From IMG/VR virus record IMGVR_UViG_3300001041_000009, positions 54,480 through 118,479 of that record: DNA of 64,000 nt; one strand, 5' to 3'. Position numbers and translations under genes: made by a program. This DNA comes from a virus. The number at the start of each line of letters is the position of its first letter. Position 1 is the stretch's first letter. The notes beneath the pieces were generated by a model, which did no database searches, was not told where the DNA came from, and worked only from the letters and a program-made list of their open reading frames with translations. This document shows positions 51,126 to 60,700 of the stretch, piece after piece.

Positions 51126-51563
51126 TTAACGTAAACGTTGTCTGTTTTTGAAATGACTCTCTTTTCTAAACCACTGTTGAGATTCCTGCATTTTGTTTAC
51201 GATAGATGCTGGAATAGTATCATATGTGAAAGCCATATCATATAATTTTATCATAATATCAAACATGTTGCCAACTTTTTCAAAACAATCTTTAGAAACA
51301 AATGAATCACTACCGTTAATACTCATAAATGCAATATCATCATTCTCAAGAATTTCCATAGCTTCATGAAGACTAATCACATTAACACTCAATGATTTAC
51401 AAAATTCTGCAGTATCATCAATAAGATCATTGAAATATTCATAATACCCACCAAGTAATTCATGTACTGGATCGAAATCAAGACCAATGACGTTCCAGTG
51501 TAAAATTTTTAGATTATGTTGAAATAATATTTGCGCAGCCATTAATCGTTGTAAACAATCCAA
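51126..51563 (-). CDS. Dps/ferritin-like protein
   Basis: 145 residues from TTG 51563 (GTG 51572 alternative; AGGTGGTG upstream). A four-helix pattern with Dps ferroxidase residues: His in LKILHWNV, His in DPVHELLGG, Asp in NDLIDD and Glu in DTAEF, in the spacing of Dps proteins. The C-terminal tail is Arg/Lys-rich (RKESHFKNRQRLR), suited to DNA binding. Dps in phage genomes is uncommon. It may protect DNA from oxidation or be a virion-associated ferritin fold without iron chemistry. Confidence 0.65.
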   Translation of the reverse strand: MDCLQRLMAAQILFQHNLKILHWNVIGLDFDPVHELLGGYYEYFNDLIDDTAEFCKSLSVNVISLHEAMEILENDDIAFMSINGSDSFVSKDCFEKVGNMFDIMIKLYDMAFTYDTIPASIVNKMQESQQWFRKESHFKNRQRLR

Positions 51564-51613
51564 TATTAACACACCACCTAATTATTTTTTATTATAATGT
51601 TGATCGTTATAGA

Positions 51614-52339
51614 TTAGATAACATAGAAAGCTAGATTATCTAAATGGAATAGATCCTTCATTTTCTCCAACATATCTTTTCTTTCACTAGCGGCAGAAGA
51701 CCAGTCATCGATTTTTAAATTAATAGTACCGTATGCAGTTTGAATTTCACTATAATGTTTTAATGTATTATATAAGAATGCCTGTATATCAAAAGTTGCT
51801 AATTCATAAAAAGTTTGCCATGTAGTTGCTGAAATAGATGATAAATTGGGCGCGTGTTCGACGGCAAAAGATATTGTAACTTCTCCATAACTTGTAGCAA
51901 AATTATATAAATACATTATATTTGGAGATTCAAATTTGAAAGTAATTGCTGGTGCTGCCATTGATACCAAATTAGCATTAGCTTGGGTCATCATTAACCC
52001 CTCATACGAATCGACATTATCATCATAAGAGGGAGATAAATAACCATTTCCAAGTAATTTACTTCGAGGACTTACATTTTGGATATATAATATACGCCGA
52101 TCCCCAAATATATCCGGTAATTCATATTTAGATTTAGTATATAATGATTCTAAACATACTAAAGTCTTTAGATCAAAAACCATTTCAAAAATCTGTGGGC
52201 TGAATGGACTAAATGTTTTTAAAGTTTTTAGTTTTATAACATCATATAAAGCTTGATCTGCATTTTTAAAAGGTAATGCTAATCCATAAATGCCCAGATC
52301 CATTTTTATAGAAGTCATCAGTTCACTCAAATTCATCAT
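51614..52339 (-). CDS. Neck/head-completion-type virion protein
   Basis: 241 residues, SD TAAGGAG. Contains SPFSPQIFEMVFDLKTLVCL, LPDIFGDRRILYIQNVSPR, then PAITFKFESPNIMYLYNF and AYGTINLKIDDW. This arrangement fits a conserved head-tail connector protein of large myophages, close to the head gene cluster. Function assigned by context and composition. Confidence 0.6.
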   Translation of the reverse strand: MMNLSELMTSIKMDLGIYGLALPFKNADQALYDVIKLKTLKTFSPFSPQIFEMVFDLKTLVCLESLYTKSKYELPDIFGDRRILYIQNVSPRSKLLGNGYLSPSYDDNVDSYEGLMMTQANANLVSMAAPAITFKFESPNIMYLYNFATSYGEVTISFAVEHAPNLSSISATTWQTFYELATFDIQAFLYNTLKHYSEIQTAYGTINLKIDDWSSAASERKDMLEKMKDLFHLDNLAFYVI

Positions 52340-52386
52340 AAATTTATCACTCCTTATCGTTTAGTTATTATAATAATGTAATACAT

Positions 52387-52428
52387 AAAGAATGATATAA
52401 GTGATTTAAATCACTTATATCATTCTTT
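52387..52428 (-). terminator. Rho-independent terminator
   Basis: A perfect 21-bp palindrome AAAGAATGATATAAGTGATTT just past the stop at 52432. Confidence 0.8.
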
Positions 52429-52431
52429 ATA

Positions 52432-53385
52432 TTAGACCAGTTCGACATGAATAGTGGCCGACGCACCTTGTCCGAAAATCGAATCAACAAGGACCTTCAT
52501 TTCTACAGCCTCATCAACATCCACTTCAAAAACTTGTGCATTACTCTGACCACCATCACCAGACAATCTGAGAGTTATTAATGTGCCTTGATGATATTCA
52601 CCCGAAACTTGATTTAGAAAAAATGGTACGATGTTCAAAGCCGGAGCGCTCCTGAGATCGGTTACGGACAATTTAACGTAAATAAAAGCCTTGTGTTTAT
52701 CTACAGTCGATACTGGTGTAATGCCAGTATGGCTATATCCATTGTTAGGAACTAGGATTAGGTTGGTGCTCGCAATACCAGTTCCTACCGCTCCCACATT
52801 TACAACACCAGCAGCCCCACCAGCTTCAACCACACCTACTGCTGTAATAGCACATCCGGCCAAACGCTCAGCTTCAGTAATTCGAGCAACCCACAATGGC
52901 CCAGCTACATCAGTTGAGAGAAATATGTCGTAAAACTCTGCATTACTAGACCGTGGAATGGTTATATCTATCGATTTGTCAACTGTTGGAGTAACTGTTA
53001 CTATGGCACTCGATCCTGCCGTACCATATCTATTGGCCGGAGCAACAGCAATCCCATGCGCTACAGCAGTTAATAGTCCTGCAACCTCTGCCTGATCGGC
53101 GGCAGTTATCGTAATCTTTGGAATTTTGTCGACTACTGTTATGGCATTGCGATGCGCTACACCAGTATTACGGGCCCTAATAATTGTAGTATCAGTATCA
53201 ACAACATCATCAATTACATTGGAAATGATCTCAATATCATTAGATGCAATTATATTCTGGATATTAATGAACTCATCATCAGTATATGTCCTAGTAAAAG
53301 GACCGTCCTCAGATCTAAATAATTCTCCCAGTATCTCGGTAACTGTATCCGCATTAGGTACAGTAAAGGTTAATATATGTTTCAT
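52432..53385 (-). CDS. Abundant-type structural protein with Ig-like segments
   Basis: 317 residues from ATG 53385 (GGAG 9 nt upstream). Beta-rich, Val/Thr/Ala/Gly-rich (ITITAADQAEVAGLL, GSSAIVTVTPTVDKS, GGAAGVVNVGAVGTG). GC-enriched codons, as in the capsid gene. A tail sheath/tube or capsid decoration role is plausible. No exact family known to me. Confidence 0.6.
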   Translation of the reverse strand: MKHILTFTVPNADTVTEILGELFRSEDGPFTRTYTDDEFINIQNIIASNDIEIISNVIDDVVDTDTTIIRARNTGVAHRNAITVVDKIPKITITAADQAEVAGLLTAVAHGIAVAPANRYGTAGSSAIVTVTPTVDKSIDITIPRSSNAEFYDIFLSTDVAGPLWVARITEAERLAGCAITAVGVVEAGGAAGVVNVGAVGTGIASTNLILVPNNGYSHTGITPVSTVDKHKAFIYVKLSVTDLRSAPALNIVPFFLNQVSGEYHQGTLITLRLSGDGGQSNAQVFEVDVDEAVEMKVLVDSIFGQGASATIHVELV

Positions 53386-53483
53386 ACCACACAACTCCAT
53401 TCATAATATTTTTTTATAGTATTGTTTATAATAACGATTATGAAATAATACAGATGGAGTTACACCACCTCTATTATTTCATT

Positions 53484-54317
53484 TTATAAGTGACTCATGA
53501 ACATATTAATGTCACGTTTGATTTTATCATCAATATTTACAAAGAATGTATTACCATTTTCTTTTAAAATAACATGTTTAAAATCTTTAGATAATTGCAT
53601 TGATTCCATTGATACTTCACATACATTAGATATTAATTTAACATTTGTGGATTCCATCTTAATGAAATCTATTAGTTGAGATTCTTTTACGGCAACTGTT
53701 AGATTCTCAGTAATAGTATTGCCAACAGTTCCTAGATTCTTAATAATTTTTTCTATGGGTTTTGTCATATCACGATATGCTCCATTATGACTAGGTAAAA
53801 TAACTCTATCGTATGTGACAATATGTGCTCTAGATCTCATTATTTGAGAACCATCACCTTGTTTTGCTAATTGAGCTAATGCCCTTAGACTAAAGGCCGG
53901 TTCTAAACCTTGAAGAATATTTTTGGTCATCTGAGTTCCGTACATTCCATCATCGAGTGTTTCAATTTCACCCATGAGTTTAATACCATTGAGACTAAAT
54001 GAATTTATTATATGACTTGTTAATTTTGGATTTATAGTAAGAATTCGTTTAACTTCATCTGTATCAGGATGACCAGCCTCACCGGCCCATGATCGCTTAA
54101 GCATAAGTTCACTAATATGTGGTGCTTGTAATGACTCCATCATTGGTTCTAAAATATATTTACGTCTGTTTCTATTTAGTATATTAAACTCTTGAAGACA
54201 TGTTTGGAATCTTAAAAAGAAAGAATTATTCCGATCAAAGACTTGTAAATTTATTGGTTTAACAGGGTCCATTGTGGACTCCATTACGCAATAAGCTACT
54301 ACTTGTTGTTTATACAT
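53484..54317 (-). CDS. Prohead maturation protease (S80, T4 gp21-like)
   Basis: 277 residues from ATG 54317 (AAAGGAG upstream); an upstream GTG/ATG extension is less likely. RNRRKYI near 49-55 fits the N-terminal signature N-x-N-x-R-x-Y. Catalytic His in EAGHPD at 83 and catalytic Ser in LEPAFSLRA at 143, in the order H...S typical of herpes-type/S80 phage assembly proteases. MGEIETLDD before the Ser matches the GEVETL motif. It cleaves scaffold and capsid proteins in the prohead. Confidence 0.8.
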   Translation of the reverse strand: MYKQQVVAYCVMESTMDPVKPINLQVFDRNNSFFLRFQTCLQEFNILNRNRRKYILEPMMESLQAPHISELMLKRSWAGEAGHPDTDEVKRILTINPKLTSHIINSFSLNGIKLMGEIETLDDGMYGTQMTKNILQGLEPAFSLRALAQLAKQGDGSQIMRSRAHIVTYDRVILPSHNGAYRDMTKPIEKIIKNLGTVGNTITENLTVAVKESQLIDFIKMESTNVKLISNVCEVSMESMQLSKDFKHVILKENGNTFFVNIDDKIKRDINMFMSHL

Positions 54318-54442
54318 ATTACATCTACTCCTTTCAGTATTACCAGTTTCATTATGATAATGTTTATACTGGCCGATTATAAAGAAGTCTTTATTTTTTA
54401 GCATACAACAAATATATAATAAAAAACTATAATGGGGTGTTG

Positions 54443-56101
54443 ATGATGAATGTTAATATCCAGCGTATATTGGATGCTAAAAAACCATCTCAAATTAAAC
54501 AAAGATTTGATTCATTAAAAGAAAATTATAGTGTTGTAGATTCTATTAAATACTTAGATTTCATTAGACATCAGGACTTAAAAAGTATATTAGAGAATTC
54601 TCAATATATTTATTCAGAACCCAGATCAGGAGCTGATTTCTTATTAACTGTATTAAAGACAAATGATTTAACTCTAAATGAATTGATAGTTCAAAAAGAG
54701 GGATTAACTAAAGTATTTGATCTATATAAAACTGTAGAGAGTATAAATACATTAAATCCTGAATTCATATCAACATTAACTGAATGTGGAAGATTACTTG
54801 ATTCATTGATTAATAACAAAACAGATCCATCATATATAATGAAAGAAGCTTTATATAATTTACATTTAAATTTCTTACCTCAACCTATATTAGAATCTTC
54901 ATTTAATAAAGATATGGATCAGATCATTCAGAATGTAAATTCAGAACCGCAAGTTATGGATAAATACCAAGAGTTATTGAGGGATATTAAATCAAATAAA
55001 AGTAAAGTCACCGCATCGCACTTAGTAGGTATACTTATTAGGAATACATTACTAGTTATTGGTCTTACTGTTACTTTGGCGACAGGATCAGTATTATTGA
55101 TTGTTAGCCTACCTATGGCTATAGTCCATAAATTAATCTCCGATAAAATTAACATAAAATATATAGATTCATATATAGCCGTAATTAATAAACAAATTCA
55201 ATCAATTGAAACTGAGAAAGGGCCATCGGACGATAATAAAAAGAAATTATTAAATGATTATCAACAATCGTTAATTGAAGCTAAGAAAGTATTACTTGAT
55301 TATAAAATAAAGAATCTTGATACTACGCAGGTGAAGAAATATCTAAAAGAAAGTTTATCAACTAGTAGTCAAATTATTGGTTATGATGATGATGATTTAG
55401 ATCTCGACGACGATTTAGAAGACGCTGATGAATTTAATACAGAATTATTTATTGATGATAATGACGAACTTGGTACATTAGAACATGCATTCAGTGTGGG
55501 TTTTATTACATTATTTGGAGATAATGAATCTCAGGTAACTATAGAGAATTTTAATCAATTAATGAGAACCTCTGATAAATATTCTGCTATACTTGAAGAG
55601 AGTACTGTCCGTAAACTCGCATTAAAACATGAAGAGGGTGTTAAGAAATTAGTTCATGGTGCACGAAAAATTGGATCGGATTTGGGGCGTACCCCTAATA
55701 TCACAAAAAGAACTGTAGGTCACATAGATACCCTTGTTAGTAATACTATTAATGCTGTTAAGGATATGGATAAAAATGAAAGACGTACTCGGATTGTTGA
55801 AGGTGCGTTTAAAGCCAAATTATTTAAAATATTAAAAAATGGTATTGCTTTAGGTGTTGTATTTGCTGTAAGCCCCGCTATAGCTGTAATAGGATTACTC
55901 GGAGCTATAGCGATTGATCAAAAATTAGATCGTGATGCTAGACAAGAGATTCTGCATGAATTAGAAAATGAATTAAAAATGTGTGATGAAAAGATTGAAG
56001 ATGCTCGGGGTGATCGAAATAAAGAAAAGAAATATCAACTAATGCGTATAAAACATAAACTGGAACATGATATAGGAAGAATAAAGTATTATCTAGATTA
56101 A
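54443..56101 (+). CDS. Large helical virion protein with two hydrophobic segments
   Basis: 552 residues from ATG 54443 (GGGG a few nt upstream; alternatives 54437 and 54446). Helical throughout, with hydrophobic stretches at about 200-230 (NTLLVIGLTVTLATGSVLLI) and 470-495 (NGIALGVVFAVSPAIAVIGL), and an Asp-rich linker (DDDDLDLDDDLEDADEF) in between. Possibly a head-internal or injected protein that meets the membrane. It precedes the scaffold-like and capsid genes. Confidence 0.55.
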   Translation: MMNVNIQRILDAKKPSQIKQRFDSLKENYSVVDSIKYLDFIRHQDLKSILENSQYIYSEPRSGADFLLTVLKTNDLTLNELIVQKEGLTKVFDLYKTVESINTLNPEFISTLTECGRLLDSLINNKTDPSYIMKEALYNLHLNFLPQPILESSFNKDMDQIIQNVNSEPQVMDKYQELLRDIKSNKSKVTASHLVGILIRNTLLVIGLTVTLATGSVLLIVSLPMAIVHKLISDKINIKYIDSYIAVINKQIQSIETEKGPSDDNKKKLLNDYQQSLIEAKKVLLDYKIKNLDTTQVKKYLKESLSTSSQIIGYDDDDLDLDDDLEDADEFNTELFIDDNDELGTLEHAFSVGFITLFGDNESQVTIENFNQLMRTSDKYSAILEESTVRKLALKHEEGVKKLVHGARKIGSDLGRTPNITKRTVGHIDTLVSNTINAVKDMDKNERRTRIVEGAFKAKLFKILKNGIALGVVFAVSPAIAVIGLLGAIAIDQKLDRDARQEILHELENELKMCDEKIEDARGDRNKEKKYQLMRIKHKLEHDIGRIKYYLD

Positions 56102-56121
56102 CTGAGGGGGTTATAAATAAA

Positions 56122-56802
56122 ATGGACTTTTTGGATATATTGATGGAGGCAAAAACTGGAATATCTTCTAAAAATAAAAAACCTCCTAAAACAATTCAGA
56201 TTAAACCTGATAAAGAAACTGATGATTACACAGATAGTATTGATGATAAACCAGATGACCCCCCTGACACTAATAGTGATGGAGATCCAAATACCGAAGA
56301 AGATGATGCAACAGACTATACACAAGATGATGAAGTCGTAGAACCTCAAACTGATGAAGACCCTGATACTACAGATGACGAAACTACTGATTATACGGAA
56401 GATGATGGTGAAGGTGGTGATGAAAACTCAGATAATCCAGACGATCTTGGTGACGCTACTGATAACCCAGACGAAGAAACACCAGAAGATACTGAAGATG
56501 GATCTGAGAATGAAAAGAATAACATAATTATGACAGACTTTATAAATTTGTATAATCTAACTAATAATACTATCAGTAAACTATCCAATGTTGATAAAAC
56601 AAATATCTTTATAAATAAAATACTTACCCAAGTTCTTTCCAATTTAGTATTAATCAAAAGACATATATATAATTTTATAGTGTTTAAGTTTTCTAATAAT
56701 AAATATGTTAATAATTTATACCAATATAACTTTTTTACTGAGGCATTTAGAGTAAATATTGAAATGCTTAAGAAAATAGATGTTTTTATCGCTAATTCTT
56801 AA
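56122..56802 (+). CDS. Acidic scaffold-like protein
   Basis: 226 residues, SD GAGGGGG. N-terminus MDFLDILMEAKTG, as found at the start of several T4-type head proteins. Residues about 30-135 are almost entirely Asp/Glu/Thr/Pro (disordered, highly acidic). A helical C-terminal 90 residues follow. Directly before the capsid gene, this position and composition fit a prohead core or scaffold, the natural substrate of the protease. Confidence 0.6.
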   Translation: MDFLDILMEAKTGISSKNKKPPKTIQIKPDKETDDYTDSIDDKPDDPPDTNSDGDPNTEEDDATDYTQDDEVVEPQTDEDPDTTDDETTDYTEDDGEGGDENSDNPDDLGDATDNPDEETPEDTEDGSENEKNNIIMTDFINLYNLTNNTISKLSNVDKTNIFINKILTQVLSNLVLIKRHIYNFIVFKFSNNKYVNNLYQYNFFTEAFRVNIEMLKKIDVFIANS

Positions 56803-56847
56803 AACATTTAAATAAAAAAACTTAACTGAAGGGAAGTGTTATAGACT

Positions 56848-58557
56848 ATGTACGAATACTTGGAAGCTAAAAACCATACAGCAGTAATCGGCTCTTTTAC
56901 AGTCGATAAACATTCCGATTTTAAAAACGGAGTGAAAAGTCTCCTCGAAAGTTTTCGGGGCGCTTATTCGGTAGACGCGATTGATGATCTCGTAAAGATT
57001 CTTAAAGTGGACACACTTAAAGAAGATTATAAACAACGCCTCATTGGAGATGTTTTAGAAGAAAGTTTTGAGGACCCTTACTACGCTATGCTGCCACAAA
57101 AATTGGAACAGCTTTTTGAAAACTCCGCCTTGGAAATCATTAAAGAGGCATCGTCTGTCGGTAATATGTCACCAATTGTTGGCATTTCATTGCCTATTTT
57201 GAAAAAGAACTTCATTGAGTGTCATTCCAAAGACATTGTGATGACCGAAGTTCCAACCAAACCAATCATCAAAAACGCCTTCGAGCGGAAATTCCTAAAA
57301 GACAAAGCAGGTGCCAAGTATTACATTCCAGATATTTTCTACGACGACAGTTACAAAACTGTCCTTGAGAAAACAAAAGGTAAGTTGATCAGCACGGCGT
57401 TTTACCCAACTGAGGGAACACTACCTATTCAGGATCTGGCCATTATGACATTATCAGGCGGGACTATGGAAACCCGTGATTCGCTGGCTTATGACTTCTG
57501 TATTGAAGCTGTCAAGATTACAGTTCCTGATGAAGCAGGAACTGGGACAGTAAGTAAAGTCATATCAGGGTTAAATATCCAACCAAACTTTGGAGCAAAT
57601 AATTCATTTGTCTTCAGTGTTACGGCCACCGGTGATAATGATGCAATTGTCAAAGACAATATCATGGGACAAGTTGATCAATATTCCGGTTTGGTATCCG
57701 TTGCATCTAGTGCTGGTAAAATTACTCAGGTAAGATTTGGCGGCCATTTATCCAACGAGAATAACATGGAAACTGTCGAACTCGATCGCGAAAGAGAAAC
57801 CATGGAGTGGAAGATTCCTGACGGACAGAGAATCAACACTGGTTTAACTATTGAGCGAATTAAGGATAACAAAGCTTTGCTTGACTTGGATATCACATCC
57901 GAGATCATTGCGGATATGAGTGAAGTCTTAACTCAGTTCGAAGACAGTACCGTTATGTCATTCATGGATGACAGCCTCGCTAAATGGACAGGTAAAAAGA
58001 ATCTTCCTTTCGGCTACACTGAAGGATTTGTTGAAACTTCCTCATTCAGTTGTATTCCTCCGGCGAACGTGTTCGTTACGAACTCTTCGTGGATTGCCAC
58101 AGAGTTGAAATTTAATCTTAATCGTCTTATTGATCGGCTGAAAACTAAGCTGAAAACCACGGACCTCATGTTTGTTGTATACGGCAATCCGAATAACATC
58201 AGCCTTATTCAAGATGATGTGAAATGGGTAATTGACGAAAACACGAAAATCGGCGGCATCCAGTTGGATTACAGTTTCGGTGTCATGACCGGGAACAAAA
58301 ACCGAATCCATGTTGTTAGCTCATTGAAAGTTGCTGTGTCTAAGGGCCTTAGGATAATCGCTTATCCATTAAGTAAGGAAATCATTACATTTAAGCATTA
58401 CAAATACAGCTTAAACATCGAAAACATTTACCGCAACGCGCTGACCCCATTAACTCCAAACATTATGGGAACTGCCCGTTACTTGACCACGGAAGTCCTT
58501 CCAATTCAAGGAGAATTCTCTTTGACCAACAACGGCTTCTACAGTACCACAGCCTAA
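56848..58557 (+). CDS. Major capsid protein (HK97 fold)
   Basis: 569 residues. Strong GC-enriched codon bias against an AT-rich background shows very high expression. N-terminal 130 residues may be a prohead-cleaved part. Domains: an extended arm, then a P-domain-like region (GGTMETRDSLAYDFCIEAVK), an insertion around 220-290, and a C-terminal part (NIENIYRNALTPLTPNIMGT, TTEVLPIQGEFSL) as in large myophage capsid proteins. Flanked by scaffold-like and metallopeptidase genes, with its own terminator. Confidence 0.8.
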   Translation: MYEYLEAKNHTAVIGSFTVDKHSDFKNGVKSLLESFRGAYSVDAIDDLVKILKVDTLKEDYKQRLIGDVLEESFEDPYYAMLPQKLEQLFENSALEIIKEASSVGNMSPIVGISLPILKKNFIECHSKDIVMTEVPTKPIIKNAFERKFLKDKAGAKYYIPDIFYDDSYKTVLEKTKGKLISTAFYPTEGTLPIQDLAIMTLSGGTMETRDSLAYDFCIEAVKITVPDEAGTGTVSKVISGLNIQPNFGANNSFVFSVTATGDNDAIVKDNIMGQVDQYSGLVSVASSAGKITQVRFGGHLSNENNMETVELDRERETMEWKIPDGQRINTGLTIERIKDNKALLDLDITSEIIADMSEVLTQFEDSTVMSFMDDSLAKWTGKKNLPFGYTEGFVETSSFSCIPPANVFVTNSSWIATELKFNLNRLIDRLKTKLKTTDLMFVVYGNPNNISLIQDDVKWVIDENTKIGGIQLDYSFGVMTGNKNRIHVVSSLKVAVSKGLRIIAYPLSKEIITFKHYKYSLNIENIYRNALTPLTPNIMGTARYLTTEVLPIQGEFSLTNNGFYSTTA

Positions 58558-58578
58558 AACTTGTGTGTATAAAAGCAA

Positions 58579-58615
58579 AAAACGAGAACTCTTCTATAAG
58601 AAGAGTTCTCGTTTT
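58579..58615 (+). terminator. Rho-independent terminator after capsid gene
   Basis: A 15-bp stem AAAACGAGAACTCTT with a 7-nt loop. Confidence 0.85.
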
Positions 58616-58645
58616 ACTATTACTTTTTAGGAGGATGATTTAAAA

Positions 58646-59887
58646 ATGACAATAGGAAATAAGTCTCAGGATTTCTTACTGATTGAAAAATGTTTTTCGG
58701 CTATAAAGGACAAGGTAGATATTATTAATAACTTATCAAAGATATCAACTATAATCAAAAGATCATTTGATTTAACATTTAATATCTCTATAGTGGAGAA
58801 CGATACGAATCAATTTTTTGGTATGAATATATATCCAACTATTAATACTATCAACTTAATGATTGATGCCATTCTAACTCAAAAATCTCATGCTGATGTT
58901 GTTGTTGAAATATGGAATGGTAACAAAGAATGGTTTGTTGAGATTGATTCCATTATATTATACGACAAGAATCTCAATGCAAATCCAGCAGAAATTACTG
59001 CTGTGTTATTACATGAAATCGGCCATGTAGTATATTCCAATTCTATTCCCCAAAGAGTAAATTCTATTTTGCGTTATCAAATAATGCAAACTGATTATGC
59101 CGTTAAGAAATTATGTGAAAACAATAAGATCCGTAAATTATTTGATCTAGTAATAGCCGAAGCTTGTAGTTCAAAGAACTTCCATTATACCAACGTACAA
59201 TCTGAGAGAATCGCAGATAATTTTGTTGTTAAAATGGGTTATGGAACTGAGCTTGATAACTTCATCACTAAATTAATTGCAACTAAAGGGAATAGTTTGA
59301 TTAATAGAAGTTCTGGAGAAATGGACGGTGATGTTAAAACTATTATACTATGGAGTGTTGATAATATCACTGAACTTGAATTTAGAAAGAATAAACTAAA
59401 ACATGCTATACAAACCGAATTATATAGAAATCCAAGTCATTTCATTAGGGTTGTTTTTAATTCAATCAAACAAGCTTTTTTTGGTATGGATGTTAATACT
59501 TATAAAAATATGGTAACTGAACAATTTATCATTGATACTAAACTTAAGATAGTTAATGAGTCCTTCCTTGATTGGTTTGATGTTGCGGGTAATGTCAAAA
59601 AGATTAGTCAGATCGATATTGACATGATTCTAATTGAAGTTGACAAAATTCAAAATAACGACGACCGCATTTATGTCTTAGATAGAATCTATGATAAATT
59701 AGATCTAGTTAATTCATCTATTGATATTATTAATAAAGGTGATATCACTAAAGTCAAGCAGTCGAAACAAACTTTGATAAATCTTAAAACTCAACTTGAA
59801 AAAACTAGAGAACGTATTATACAAATGCAGATCAAAGAAAAGCAATATGGTGTATTTATTAAATATCCAAAAGGATATGAGTCATAA
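58646..59887 (+). CDS. HEIGH-type metallopeptidase, head-cluster
   Basis: 413 residues, SD TAGGAGGATG. HEIGH at 123-127 gives a zinc-binding HExxH; SERIADNFVVKMGYG about 65 residues later supplies the likely third ligand Glu or Asp. The rest is helical, ending in a long coiled helix. Between capsid and terminase genes, it could process virion proteins or host proteins during assembly. The catalytic class is clear; the substrate is not. Confidence 0.75.
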   Translation: MTIGNKSQDFLLIEKCFSAIKDKVDIINNLSKISTIIKRSFDLTFNISIVENDTNQFFGMNIYPTINTINLMIDAILTQKSHADVVVEIWNGNKEWFVEIDSIILYDKNLNANPAEITAVLLHEIGHVVYSNSIPQRVNSILRYQIMQTDYAVKKLCENNKIRKLFDLVIAEACSSKNFHYTNVQSERIADNFVVKMGYGTELDNFITKLIATKGNSLINRSSGEMDGDVKTIILWSVDNITELEFRKNKLKHAIQTELYRNPSHFIRVVFNSIKQAFFGMDVNTYKNMVTEQFIIDTKLKIVNESFLDWFDVAGNVKKISQIDIDMILIEVDKIQNNDDRIYVLDRIYDKLDLVNSSIDIINKGDITKVKQSKQTLINLKTQLEKTRERIIQMQIKEKQYGVFIKYPKGYES

Positions 59888-59905
59888 AAAAGAAGGTGGC
59901 TCTTT

Positions 59906-60700
59906 ATGGCTAGAAAATTTGATTATGATGTAGACACCAGAAATATATCATTTCTACAGACTGCAATGGATTTACGACAACTTGGTATTAAGAATAATAT
60001 GTTCTTTTTGAAACTCTATGATATGTCATTAAGGGGAGTCGATCCATACTCCCCTTTTTTAACCGACGAACAAATATTCAGAATAATTAATGAGTGTCTT
60101 GTTAATCCATGGTATTTTTTAAGGGAAGTTTGTTTAATCCCAGATCAAGGTGGAACTGGAATTCCGTATCAATTAAATAGGGCGAATTTAGCTGCTACTT
60201 GGTGTTTCCTAAATGGAATTGATTTATATGAGGTAATTCCACGTCAAATAGGTAAAACACAGTCTGCTTTGGCAATTATTGATTGGAGCTTTTTGTTCGG
60301 GACAACAAATTCAGAAATGATGTTTTTAAATAAGCGTCAAGAGGATGCTAATGATAATTTGTTGCGAATGAAAAAACAGAGAGATTTATTACCTAAATAT
60401 TTACAATTTAAAGTTGTTTATAATGATGAGGGTAAAAAAGTAGAAGGTGACGACAATGTCAAATCTCTCTCCAACCCAACTAATAATAATAAAATAATTG
60501 CCAAACCATCGGCTCGTTCAGTAGAAGGAGCTGAGGGTATCGGTCGCGGATCAACTCAGCCGATTCAGTACTGTGATGAAGTTGAATTTACCCTTTTTAT
60601 TAAAACTATAGTTGAAGCATCGGGTCCAGCATATCTTACAGCCTCTCAAAATGCCAAAAGGAATAATGCCCAATATGGACGTATTTTCACAAGTACACCT
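59906..60700 (+). CDS. terL: Terminase large subunit, exon 1 (ATPase)
   Basis: 795 nt encoding 265 residues, SD GAAGGTGG. Walker A RQIGKTQS at 113-120, Walker B QYCDEVEF at about 221-228, and the coupling motif ends exactly at FTSTP. After splicing it continues GDLDTSAGQ, as in terminases with TPGDLDT. The packaging motor ATPase cuts and translocates DNA. Exon 1 ends in CCT at 60700. The unspliced frame stops at 60718. Confidence 0.9.

Noticed and set aside
56098-56657. Minus-strand frames opposite the acidic protein
   Set aside because: They are Ser/Phe-rich shadows of the Asp/Glu codons; no ribosome sites.
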